Origin: Ciona intestinalis
Taxonomy: Eukaryota > Chordata > Ascidiacea > Phlebobranchia > Cionidae
NCBI RefSeq assembly: GCF_000224145.3
Contig: NC_020174.2
Location: forward strand, 2,427,725 to 2,491,724
Direction: 5' to 3'
Length of the DNA: 64,000 nucleotides
The notes below the pieces were generated by a model, which was not told the origin of the DNA, ran no database searches, and saw nothing but the letters and a program-made list of their open reading frames with translations. Shown one piece after another: positions 10,001-19,884 of the stretch. A program made the translations under genes and the position numbers. Positions within the stretch are counted from its first letter, which is position 1. Each line of letters starts with the position of its first letter.

Positions 10001-12670
10001 AAAATTAATGCGAGGCATTCCAAGATAACCTGTTTGAAATAAATCTTTTTGAAAATAGGGTTCAGTATATAGGTAAATTCTCAATATAAGTGGTCATACG
10101 TCTATGGAATGTTTATTTGACCACCCCCTATTAACCTCACTTACTTGAGTATCCCGAACTTGCTGTTGTTTGTAATGAAAGAGGAGGTGGAATATTACAA
10201 CCTGCATCTTCTGCCCGAGCTCTTCTAACACAACGGGAAGCTTCACACTTTCGCAATCCAGAACTTGGATTACTCCCACAAAGTTCAACTACACTCTTGT
10301 TGCTTGTTTTACCTGGTAATTTGTCCGATAAACGTAAGTGCATGTGTGGTCTTAATTTAAGGTTTATAAACAAATAACTTGTTTACCATGCGTAGCAAGT
10401 GTCAACACAGGGTATGTTATGTGTCAACTGACAATACATTGACTCACCAAAGCTGCTTCTGTGTACAATAGCTCCTCTTTTATCAGTGCAGTAAAATCCT
10501 CCGTCAGAATTCTTACATTTTGAGTCTTCGGGGCAAGAATGCAACCCACTAGCACATTCATCAATATCTGCAAATAGAAAATATCTTACCTGAGTGGTTA
10601 CGCACATTTTATGCTTTCATAACTGGCCAAAGCATGTATCATTGCATTAAGTAAGACACTTAACAGTAATTGGCTCAATTTTTTTTTTTATTTAAAACCA
10701 GCATGTACTAAACATTACCCAGTGTTTTTCTGCATAATCCTAAACTGTTATACTTCCTGTTCATTGTTCTGCTTACCAGATTCACAATGTCGCCCAGAAT
10801 AACCAGCATTGCAGCTGCATTGATATTTGTTGAATCCATCGCGTATACAGGTTCCACTGTTTTTACAATAGTTCTCTTGTTCATGACACTTATCAAAATC
10901 TGTTGGAATTTGGATTTAGTGTTTTTAAATATTTTTTTTTTTGTGAGTTATTACATGCTCTTCATGCCAAAATCCGCAACTTAAATGTTTTTTGCATGAT
11001 CATGTTATGTTTTTTCAAAATTCTGTTTTACCAACAAGCTTTTACTATTATTTCTCATAAGTTATAGTTTTAATTAATAATTATGTATACATGTATAAGG
11101 TACCTTAATAAAAGTTATGTTAAATGTTTTATAAGGCATTCAACAACCTGCACAATAAGTAATGGAGAACAAAGCGCCAGGTTGTGTTTTTGATGTGCTT
11201 TGTTTTAAAGTTATGAACATCTTTGAGAAGTTGACATCAAAAGAATCTCCATTTGATTTATAAAGTTTGTTTCTTCCTTGTACGATAGTAATTCCACCAT
11301 CCGTCGCTCCATTGCCTTGAATGATAATTATGTCTCTAGTGGAAAAAAAAAGTTTTTTTTGTTTCTGGTGTTGCCCGGGTGTTTTTTTAGAAAAGTCCCT
11401 GCGTTTGTATAAATAGGATATGCTTACAAGTAGATTTGGGAACTGGTAATTAAGGAATAAAACTTTTGGTTTAGCGCTACGTGCGCGCATTAATTGGTCT
11501 TCGCGTACATGTGTGTGTAAAAAAAACAATTTAAAAAAATCATACTGTAAGAGCGTAGCTTAAACCCGATGCTTTATAGCTCAATGCCCAACTAGAAATA
11601 AGAGAATGGGCCGAAATGGTTCTTTCTCCCAGATACGGGACCAAGAAATTGATTGTGCTATAGATCCAAGTGAACGTTCATGCTTACCCGGCGACCTTAA
11701 GTATTCCACTGCCGCTAGTTCTGGCTGAGTTTCCAATGATAAGGGTCGAAAGACTACCGACATTAAAATCGTGGAAAGTCAAACGATAACCTAGAAATAT
11801 TAAACGAATTAGGTGCGTCGATTTTAACCTACGTCAGTGTACACAATGACTGTGGCTTCGCATTTTTCGTCTTTTAACGTGTTATGTGCGTTTTATGCAA
11901 CAAACGTATGATAACGGACCTACTACTTGTCGTTTTTTATTCCCTGGATTGACGAGCCAACTTTTATAACCTTCCATCATTCCTGTGGTTGGTTGTGGGT
12001 AAGAGGGAGAGGAAATCCCACCACATGGGGTTGATATTTGTATCTGTTCAACCAATGTAGGATCGCAAGCAAATGTATCTGGTAAATTACACAATAAATT
12101 TTCTGTTTAAGCAACGGCAATCGCGAATTAATGACTCTTTATGTTCGTGCTTTTCGTAATTTTCCTTTCAAGATTGCGTGATTTCCTGTCACGTAATGTT
12201 GACACGATTGTAATTGTAACAAAACCGACGCGCGCTTATAATGAGTAAAATGAATGCAGCAAAATGCATTTGACCAAATTAGTATACTGAAGGGAACATT
12301 TTGAATTCTTGTTGAATCATTTTTAAAAACTGCCAAAATTTTGTAGCTTGTGAGTTTAAAACAAATTAGCTCCATCTTATCTACCCTATATTATATAGTA
12401 GGATGGGGAGAATGGGACACATTTACACATAATATCCAAATATTTAAAACGAAAAGATGTCCCATCTTTCCCCACCCACTATATATGTCACACGAAAATT
12501 GTACATTTTGCACGCTTATCATTTTAATGTTTATTTATTACTAACAATATTGCTAGATAATCATTCAGGGGCCGATACTTACTTACGACGTTAGGAGCAT
12601 GTCCTCCATTGCAAACGCTCGATATTATACCAACAGCAAGTAAAGCAACAACACAATAATTGCAATGCAT
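7087..12670 (-). CDS. secreted CUB-EGF-EGF protein with a VioB-like N-terminal domain, 14 exons, 718 aa
   Basis: Exons: 12583-12670, 11920-12078, 11688-11790, 11148-11335, 10777-10899, 10448-10567, 10145-10312, 9887-10029, 9503-9653, 9035-9230, 8700-8833, 8056-8263, 7662-7832, 7087-7291; frame closes over 2,157 bases. Residues 1-23 are a signal peptide ('CVVALLAVGIISSVCNG'). A CUB domain follows (about 45-179; 'CGGISSPSYP', 'LTFHDF'), then EGF (180-220), calcium-binding-type EGF (221-260; 'DIDECASGLHSC') and a Cys-rich linker. Residues about 317-718 resemble the N-terminal domain of VioB: 'MPRINFGGG', 'NHFTFPNSTV', 'GRLLLPEDPNLG', 'YERLNVGETADYNPF' fall in the same order as in the bacterial enzymes. 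The stop TAA at 7087 overlaps a good donor (CAA|GTAAGT at 7091/7090), so a longer form running into the gap is possible. No ferritin-like half is visible. Donors of exons 2 and 13 are weak and chosen by phase. Confidence 0.75.
7372..7575 (+). mobile_element. MITE in the last intron of the CUB-EGF gene
   Basis: From 'ATGGGGTGGGGTAATAAG' to 'CCCCCCTCCCTACTATATAG', with a short duplicated 'ACATTTAGAGAA' inside. Confidence 0.75.
8310..8645 (-). repeat. full-length SINE in intron of the CUB-EGF gene
   Basis: Complete from the head ('GGTGCCGTGGCAAAGTGGTT' on the minus strand) to the 'TTACATTCATTCATTCATTC' tail. It lies between exons 8700-8833 and 8056-8263. Confidence 0.8.
12396..12485 (+). mobile_element. 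short MITE, internally deleted
   Basis: Ends 'TAGGATGGGGAGAATGGGAC' and 'CCCATCTTTCCCCACCCACT' with only about 50 bases between. Sits in intron 1 of the CUB-EGF gene. Confidence 0.7.
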
Positions 12671-12817
12671 GTTCAGCTTTTCTGTAGCATTATATAAAAA
12701 ATATATATATCTTAAAAACTTCGCAATAAAAAGGCGAATCGGCCGCAAGAAAAGTCGGATTATTTTTAGCTTAAACCGAGATATTCATGGTAGAATATTC
12801 AAGCTGTTATATATATA

Positions 12818-12980
12818 TAGTAAGGTGGGAGAAGATGGAACACATTTTCATTTTGTTTTCTCGTCCGATTTGATAGCAAACAAAAAATATTCAAAGAATT
12901 ATAAAACCATATTCTCCCATGGACCGTTGTTAATGGTTTAAAACACGATCAGAAAATTTGAACAAGTGCGGTAAAGTTAT
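12818..12980 (+). mobile_element. MITE upstream of the CUB-EGF gene
   Basis: Left end 'AGTAAGGTGGGAGAAGATGG' and the inner core are present; the right inverted end is degraded. It lies about 150 bases upstream of the start codon and may be part of the 5' region. Confidence 0.65.
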
Positions 12981-14088
12981 CCCTGTGATAAAATTTTATC
13001 ATTGTTAAAGATAAATTAATATTGATAACTTCTAAACTCTGTCGCGGCAAAATAATCTTCCGATAATTTCGATAAATCTAAATTCTGTTACATCAAAATA
13101 ATTTATCTGATATACGGTTTTGTCATCTTGGTTAATACACTGTTCTACATTATTGCTGTTTTAACGCTGTGTAACTTCGCGAATCTTCTCAGAATGATGT
13201 TTCCGGTAAACATTCAATGCTGGAGACACAGCAGGAAAGAAATGTCACGAAAACGCGACGTTTCATCGCCAAGCGACAGATATAGATGCAGAAACAATGA
13301 AAAGATGAATTCTAGGTTCGTGTCTGGTGTCGTGTGCAAGAATTTCGCGTCTCTCAATGGGGAACATATACAGAACGCCCTGCAGTGCTTCCACAAACTA
13401 TTATTATATTAACAAGTTTTACACCAACGTCAATAAAACGTTTTACAACCCCACCAAAATATATTACTCAAAACCCTCCAAAACAACTGCCACGTTTCTG
13501 GTATTGCGACACAATGACACATCTGGTATACGCATGAACATGAATTTGCGTCGTAGGCTTATACGATTTTGACTTAGAAGTAAAATATTTAAGAGAAATA
13601 TTTTAACGTAAGTTTGAATTGATAAAGAGCATTTTTACACCCTTTCTGTAAAAATATGTAATAAAATAAAAAATCCTTTCTGTAGGGCTATTTTTTATTT
13701 CATTAACCATTTTTCTGTCATACAGAATAGACTTTATAGTTATACGTAATACGTTTGCCGATCAAATAGTTAGAACTTTGATAAGTCGAGTTGGGTCAAT
13801 ATGACTTTAATTTGAGATAAAAACAACAAAAAATACCGGTTTAACGTTGTATATATGAAGTTTACATGGTAAAGAAACTAGCACAGCCTGTTAAACTCGG
13901 TAGGTTAACTACAAGTTGCAAAATACTGCTAATGTAAATATATTTTAATTTAGAGTCCCATCTTCCCCCACATTGTAGTTTTGTATGTTTTCATTGCCAA
14001 ACTTTGAAAGATTTGCTTTTAATTTAGTAATTTATACCTCATGGGTTATTCAACTATAAGATACTGATTTAATAAAAAGATAAAAATA
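12981..14088. other. intergenic, holds a dispersed repeat; no gene seen
   Basis: Contains, at about 13320-13520, a sequence found inverted at 36230-36420 ('CAAGAATTTCGCGTCTCTCA', 'AGAACGCCCTGCAGTGC', 'CAACTGCCACGTTT'). The rest is AT-rich. 13955-13995 holds a lone repeat end 'CCCATCTTCCCCCACATTGT' related to the fold-back element at 20668. Confidence 0.55.
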
Positions 14089-14285
14089 TAGTGAAGTGGG
14101 GGAAGATGGGACACCTTTAGCACAAATTATCCAAATATTCTAATTGTGTTTTAATTAATTAACAACGGTCTTTGGAAGTCGTTGTGATATAGTATTATGA
14201 TTCTTTGAATGTTCTTTGTTTACTACTTAATGGAACGTGGAAATAAAGTTAGAAGGTGTCCCATCTTCACCCACCCTACTGTATA
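14089..14285 (+). mobile_element. MITE, full length
   Basis: From 'AGTGGGGGAAGATGGGACAC' to 'GTCCCATCTTCACCCACCCT', flanked by TATA/GTATA. Confidence 0.8.
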
Positions 14286-14470
14286 TTCGAAATTTAGTCA
14301 TTTGCACTTGGTGATAATTTATGAGAAGTGGCTTGTGCCAAAAACAGAGTAGTAATACCCAATTTGTAGGAATAATAGTACTAATTCGCGATATTACCCA
14401 AGAACATCTATTTTGATTTTGAAATTATTTGGCAATATGTGCCTAAATGTCCCATCTTCCCCCATTGTCC
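14286..14470. mobile_element. partial copy of the fold-back element
   Basis: Matches the inner and right-arm sequence of 20668-21512: 'AGTACTAATTCG', 'TATTTTGATTTTG', ending 'GTCCCATCTTCCCCCATTGT'. The left arm is missing. Confidence 0.6.
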
Positions 14471-14479
14471 TATATGATG

Positions 14480-15986
14480 TATGTAGTAGGTCAGGATTGC
14501 GATATACTTCTAAGCAAAATCCCGACAAACCGTCCGACTGTATTTAGTCAATTAAACAGTCTAACATATGCATTTTAAAATTTGTTAATACTCCACCTGC
14601 CCACGTGCGAAATGAATCAAGTCGTTCCGTTCGTTTAAAATAAAAACAACACCTAAAAATAGGTTGCATGTAGTTATTTATTTGCTAATACTGAAAGTGA
14701 GCAAGAACTCTTCAAGAAAAGAAATTTACAGAAAACAAATTTGAAACTCTTAGTAATTAGGTAGCGTTTGTCTACAGGTTCAAATAAATCGGCTTTCTGC
14801 AAAATAGAACAGGATTAAAATACCTTCATAGTTTATGTGGCTGGCGTTGGTGGTAAGCCACTACGGCACGACAAGCCCCCAACCAATGGTAGTGGGTTTC
14901 TACTTAGGTGAGAAACCCTTGCGGGATGTTACTGTCCACGCAGGTTAAAGAAACCCCCATAGACAAAAATGATACAACGAAGGCACATACACACGTACAC
15001 GACGACAAAGAGACAAAAATAATACAACAGTGTGCAAATACAAAAAGTGCAGAGCATGCAATAAACACAACGGCAGCTCAATCATCACCAAAAATGGAAG
15101 ATTACAAAAACTAATTAAAGCGAACATAATTATTGAAATATCTTCAAACAAAAAATGGTTCAAATCCTGAAAGATAATCAAATGCAGTGTACACCATATT
15201 GTATGTCCGACCGCAAGGAGTCGAACATAACAACGGCTCCGCATGTCCTAATCACAAGGTAAGCCGCCATGTTGGTACCGCGATACTCTCGTCGTATCTT
15301 CACACAATATAATAGCGTCCGGATGTTACGCACCGCATCAACCGTTACGGAACTGCGCCAGATTGTCACGAACCGCATTAACAGTGACCTAAATATCTAG
15401 CGTAGCATCACTGGCGGCGACGTCCACGCAACGACCTGACCGTGACGTAACTCAATCAAAACTGACGTAACCGCACCGAACGCGCAGGATCAGGACAACG
15501 CTCTGACCCATCGTATCGACTTCGTAGCGTAATTGTGACGTGGCCATCGTCCCAATCACGCTACATGACGTTTTAACACAAAAAATAGTCCCACTGGAAC
15601 AGTATTAAAAGGGTATCTATTTATTTTATGCGCATATTATAATGAGTGTTGACATTACTCGAGTATTTGTGTACCAACACAGCGTTCTCACAAAGCGATT
15701 AGAACAATACAGAATCGTTGAAAGATTCGAACTTTGTAGACGAAGTACACAATAGAGTGTACAACAACAAATTCTGATCCAGCAAGATGTTCGCCATAGT
15801 TTCATTGCATATATTTCAGTAAAATGCAAAATGCACTATAGTAGTGACTGACAAAAATGCTGGCAACATTAGATCCAGCAGACAAAGGACTTCTTATCAG
15901 AAGGCAACACTGTAATAGTGCGCCAGTTAACACGCTCACACATACAAACAAAACACACAAATAATATACTTCATGCCCCAAACCAT
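14480..15986. other. intergenic; no gene recognised
   Basis: 14830-14960 resembles the tail region of another repeat. 15170-15560 is clearly richer in CG dinucleotides than its surroundings, and four TGACGT sites lie at about 15443-15571. Open frames on the minus strand here show no motif or splice support. Confidence 0.45.
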
Positions 15987-16577
15987 TTATCCTTTATTGG
16001 CGTCTTCGTCTTTGTTCTTCGTCTGCAAAACGAAGAAAATAGTTACGTCACAAAATTCTTTTTTAAGCGTAATAGTTACGACAATGACTAAAAATTACGT
16101 TTATTTTAAACTGTGCTAAATTGTTTGCGGATTCTTGTGTACAAGGTTCCTGAATCATCTGTACCAAACTTAAAAACACTTTGTTGTTATGTTATAGGGA
16201 GAAGAAGATAGGACGCCTTTTCATTCTATATCTACTCGTCCTATTTAGTAGTAAACAAAGCACATTCAAAGAATTATAAACCCATATACCGTCACGACTT
16301 CCATAAACCGTTGTTAATTGTTTAAAACACGATCAGGATATTTGTTTATTATGTGCTCAAGGTGCCCCGTCTTGCCCCACCCTATTATACATTGTATAGT
16401 GATTGTGGTAATAAAAAGAGTTACCTTGCGCTTTCCTTCTGCAGCTTTATCGCCGACTTTTCTGTAACAATGTAATCGTTAAATGTAGTTTTGTGTATTA
16501 TTATTAGGTCATAATTACCTTCGTTCTTGCTTTTGTGGGTGAAGATCAGATTGTTCCTTTGTGACGTCACGTACCAT
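15987..16577 (-). CDS. small highly charged protein, 43 aa, 3 exons (hypothetical)
   Basis: Exons 16519-16577, 16425-16461 and 15987-16022 join in frame to 132 bases with good acceptors (TTTTTAG, GTTACAG, TTTTGCAG) and donors. The product is nearly all charged or polar: 'MVRDVTKEQSDLHPQKQERR', then 'KVGDKAAEGKRK', 'TKNKDEDANKG'. Basic stretches with an acidic end vaguely recall HMGN-type nucleosome-binding proteins, but no diagnostic motif is seen, so I assign no function. Upstream, ATG-containing candidate exons (16760-16790, beginning MSVKQEVQMI, and around 16640-16672) exist, but no combination keeps the frame open into this exon; they may be 5' UTR. A MITE occupies one intron. Confidence 0.4.
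16193..16389 (+). mobile_element. MITE in the intron of the small charged protein gene
   Basis: From 'TAGGGAGAAGAAGATAGGAC' to 'CCCCGTCTTGCCCCACCCTA'. Full length. Confidence 0.75.
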
Positions 16578-17070
16578 AGTCTAAAAATATCAGTCTTCCT
16601 AATCTGCATTTTATAACAATACAGGTTGTGACGTAGTATAACAATAACTTACGAAGTGGGTTATTCTGTTGCGTCATTACCACTTCGTGACGTCACATCA
16701 TCGAGGTTTCTGGAAAGGAGCTTACGTACGTAATAATGTCAATTGTGATTATACTTTACCAATCATTTGAACTTCTTGCTTCACGCTCATGGCGCAAATA
16801 AAGTTATAATGTACAAGTAATATGCCTTGCGTCGACGCAGAACGCACATGGGGCCCCATGATAAAAACGCAGCGATGCGCACGCGCAGAAGAAACCGCAT
16901 TGTGACGTCAATTCACTAACGCGCATGTGTTTGTCAAGGATCGACGTAACTATGACGTAATAATACGGAGCGATAACGAGATGGCGACGACACGACCCAC
17001 TTTTGACGTAACGATAGTAATTATGACGCAATGAAAGCTAAATCTGTGACGTAGCGTGGCGACTGACGTA
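16562..17070. promoter_or_regulatory. cluster of CRE-like TGACGT sites
   Basis: Three complete palindromic CREs (TGACGTCA) at 16562-16569, 16688-16695 and 16903-16910, plus TGACGT half sites near 16628, 16953, 17005, 17046 and 17065. CREB/ATF-family factors bind this motif. The cluster covers the 5' end of the small charged protein gene, and the first full site overlaps its coding sequence. Confidence 0.55.
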
Positions 17071-17542
17071 GTAACATTGTAATAAAAGGTCGCGCAATTG
17101 CGGAAAATAAAACTCGTTGTAACGGAAGTTCGCGCAATTTCGGAAATAAAAATCGAATGAGAAACTAATACGCTAAGTTTATGCGCAAGGCACAATACCT
17201 TAAATAAATAATGTTAGTATAATAAATAATGCTAAATATATTGTAATACCAATGGTAATACTGTAGTATAAATATTAGAATTTATAGTTACTGGTATCAT
17301 TGGTTATTATAGTTTAATAATAAAGAAATACTTAACTTATATCTTGAAATATAATCCCAATCTGGTGCAGAACAAACTTCATCCAAACTGCCACGTTGTG
17401 TACCTGCGGTGTAAGGTTGTTGAACCTGCGGTGTAAGGTTGTTGTTTTATACCCGAGGATTAATCAACGAAAAGCGGGGTAATCAACTAAAGTGTTTCCA
17501 TTTTTTTTTTTTTATACTTATTTTCTCCCCAGAAATTTATAG

Positions 17543-17772
17543 TGTATAAGGTGGGTAAGATACATTTATTCATGCTCGTTTATCGTTTTATGTTGTAGAA
17601 AACACATAATATTAACAGAAATCATGGCCTACTCAATAAATCATGGCCTACTCAATGTATTGAGTAGGCCATGCAGAAATATATAAAAGCTGCCATGCGA
17701 GAAAAACGTATTTAAATACGTTGTTAATTTTGAAAACACGATTAGGAAATATGGCATATTATGTGCTACCGT
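17543..17772 (+). mobile_element. rearranged MITE carrying a foreign palindrome
   Basis: Left end ('GTATAAGGTGGGTAAGATAC') and inner block ('AAACACGATTAGGAAATATG') of the MITE family are separated by an unrelated repeat-palindrome unit. Confidence 0.55.
17642..17673. repeat. perfect 32-base palindrome
   Basis: Arm 'CATGGCCTACTCAAT', two-base spacer GT, then the exact reverse complement. A third, direct copy of the arm lies at 17623-17637. Confidence 0.9.
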
Positions 17773-18104
17773 TATAATGTATGACTGACAACTTATAATG
17801 GTCCACCGTGGTCAGTAATGTAATTTGACGCAACGCCGGCAAGAATCAAGGTCCTCCAAGAATTCAACTTGTACCTCGTAGGTTTAGCAGCCACGCTTTT
17901 ATCTGATAGGTTTTTAAAGTTGATTTTTAATCTGCAGCGTGTGTATAACGACTGTATTGACACACACGCCGCAATGGTATAACGGCGACGAGCCTATTAC
18001 CTCTGGGGTAGTTAGAGGCATATGTGCGCAAACGAACTGTGCCATGCCGCTAGTTACATTTGCTGTTATAGTATTAGATATACTTGTTTTGAAATCGTGT
18101 ATAT

Positions 18105-18569
18105 CAGTGGTTCCCAAACTTTATTACCTATACATTGTAACCTGCCCATTACAGGGCAACAGGCGGTAATAAACAACCTAAATATGTTCTAAAAGTAGCA
18201 CTGCTGTATATTTACGATGTTTTTCTTAGCGAAGCAGCATGTTTGTTACGTAATAGTCGGGATTCACATGGATTCATTGCATCATAATAGCGATTGTTTG
18301 TCCTGGCATTTATTTACGACATAATAGCAATTCACACGGCGATTATTTTCGCCATAATATCGATTGTCCCTTTATTTAGCCTGCAGGTGCTTAAAATGCA
18401 TTTTCACGTATGCGCAAAATTAGAGTATAGATACGTTTGCAAAGAATACTTGAAGCAAGGCTTCGCGATCGTTTGTGTGAACTTATATAATAAGTTGCTC
18501 GCGTACCACCTGGGAGATCTTCGCGTACCTGCACTAGTGGTACGCGTACAACAGTTTGGGTAACCGCTG
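18105..18569. mobile_element. non-autonomous hAT-like element with perfect 8-bp target duplication
   Basis: Begins 'CAGTGGTTCCCAAACTTT' and ends 'AGTTTGGGTAACCGCTG', inverted ends typical of the hAT superfamily. It is flanked by identical octamers 'GTGTATAT' (18097-18104 and 18570-18577). No transposase frame is seen in its 465 bases. Confidence 0.85.
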
Positions 18570-18663
18570 GTGTATATGTTGTTCTACAATTAATAGCTTG
18601 TATATTTTAACATGCTCCAATAAGTCTGTTTAAGCAATCACGACATTATTATACATTTGCCAG

Positions 18664-18669
18664 TTTATT
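18664..18669 (-). terminator. poly(A) signal, arginine-rich peptide gene 2
   Basis: AATAAA on the minus strand, same context as 5825-5830 in the paralogue. Confidence 0.7.
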
Positions 18670-18827
18670 GAAGCATCAATGTTTTGATATACACATTCAG
18701 GAAGATGCATCTTCTGCATTAAAAAGATTGACATGAGTTAATAAAGCAATACGAAACATCAACAATTATAGGTGATTTAAATTTGGTTTAAATGTTTTCA
18801 GTTGGCTGGTCCTTTTAGATCATTATT

Positions 18828-19025
18828 TATAGTAGGGTGGGGGAAGATGGGACACCTTTAGCACATAATATCCAGATATCCTGATCGTGTTTAAACAATT
18901 AACAACGGTCTATGAGAGTCATAAGAACATAGTATAATATTTCTTAGAATGTTCTTTGTTTACTACTAAATGGGACGAAAAAATAGAGTTAAAAAGTGTC
19001 TCATTTTCCCCTATCCTACTGCATA
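18828..19025 (+). mobile_element. MITE present only in duplication copy 2
   Basis: From 'GTAGGGTGGGGGAAGATGGG' to 'CATTTTCCCCTATCCTACTG'. Lies between the 3' UTR exon and the last coding exon of peptide gene 2. Copy 1 reads directly from 'CAACAATTA' into the exon region. Confidence 0.8.
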
Positions 19026-19075
19026 GAAAAGATCAAAGCGCGTTATACCTGTTTCTGTGGCAAACAAATATTCAT

Positions 19076-19783
19076 TTACTCGTTGTCGAAATCTAGTTTT
19101 TCTGAAACAAAATAATAATTCATAAGACAATTTTTAAGATGAAATATATTTTGAAAACTAACCTTCTGGTTCAATCTCTTCATCCTCAACTGCAAAACAA
19201 TATTTTCAAACATTTATGTAATGATAGAACATAAACGAAAAATATTTAAACAAAACGAAAGCAGCAGTTACAATGTTATGCTTTACAAGTGTTTTGCCTG
19301 TGGGGTAAGATAGGACACCTTCGGCACCTATTTTCCTAATTCTATTTTAAACATTTAACAAGGATCTATATAGGAGTCGTGAGGCTAAACAGCTTTTTTT
19401 TTTAATGTTATTTGTTTACTACAAAATATAGGACGAAAAAGTATAATAAAAAGGTGTCCAATCGTCCTACACCCTACTATATATTAGATAAATCAAATTA
19501 ATTTATTAGTTGCATTTTTTTAAATATGCACTTACCTTCCGTTGACTCGTCAACACCTAAAAAGTAATTAAAATAAGTTAAGCGATTCTTGTGTAAAATC
19601 GATAAAAAAAAAACAGTGAAAATATGAAATCTAAATGCGTAGTTATTTACCGTTGTCACCGGAGCGACGGCGGCGCCAACAACGACGACGACGGACCCAG
19701 CGACGACGACGACCCCAAGACTCTCCTTCATTAATCAAACAGAGAAGTCCGAGCACCAGTGCGAGAAGCAGTAACTTGTTCAT
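19076..19783 (-). CDS. secreted arginine/tryptophan-rich peptide precursor 2 (68 aa, 4 coding exons)
   Basis: Exons 19651-19783, 19536-19556, 19163-19189 and 19076-19101 join to 207 bases. The signal peptide differs from that of gene 1 at few positions ('MNKLLLLALVLGLLCL', 'INEGES'). The core is 'WGRRRRWVRRRRCWRRRR': three blocks of four arginines separated by W-V and C-W, then 'SGDN'. The acidic tail is identical to paralogue 1. Charge plus regularly placed tryptophan is typical of membrane-active cationic peptides, and the single cysteine could allow dimer formation; both are inferences. The acidic tail may keep the core inactive until cleavage. The ATG again directly follows an acceptor (TTTTACAG). 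Upstream sequence is complete here and shows a TATA box and a 5' UTR donor. Confidence 0.82.
19299..19484 (+). mobile_element. MITE in peptide gene 2 intron
   Basis: Full-length counterpart of the truncated copy at 6203-6288, at the same intron position. Confidence 0.75.
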
Positions 19784-19838
19784 CTGTAAAATAACAAGTT
19801 AAGTCGTAGCTTATACTTTGCTTATCTTGTCGACTTAC

Positions 19839-19853
19839 TTTGAGTTTGCAAGT
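19839..19853 (-). other. predicted 5' UTR exon of peptide gene 2
   Basis: A strong donor GTAAGT occupies 19833-19838 on the minus strand, so the exon would end at 19839. It would be spliced to the acceptor directly before the ATG. The 5' limit is set only from the distance to the TATA box. A nearby ATG at 19858-19860 would be out of frame with the precursor, so use of a start close to the TATA box matters. Confidence 0.45.
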
Positions 19854-19876
19854 GAAGCATCGAAGCGAGTTGATCG

Positions 19877-19884
19877 TATTTATA
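19877..19884 (-). promoter_or_regulatory. TATA box of peptide gene 2
   Basis: TATAAATA on the minus strand in 'GGCTATAAATACG'. It lies about 40 bases upstream of the 5' UTR donor, which leaves room for a very short leader exon. Confidence 0.65.

Larger units (their letters stand above)
17826..19820. repeat. segmental duplication, copy 2 (partner 5246-6618)
   Basis: Same landmarks and gene as copy 1 in the same order and orientation. It is longer because it carries a hAT-like element (18105-18569) and a MITE (18828-19025) absent from copy 1. Confidence 0.85.

Noticed and set aside
10787..10984. Plus-strand frame opposite an EGF exon
   Set aside because: Shadow of the minus-strand EGF exon, whose cysteines and splice sites are clear.
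16640..16790. Upstream coding exons (MSVKQEVQMI and a following exon) for the small charged protein
   Set aside because: Every combination I tried hits a stop on joining to 16519-16577; kept only as possible 5' UTR.
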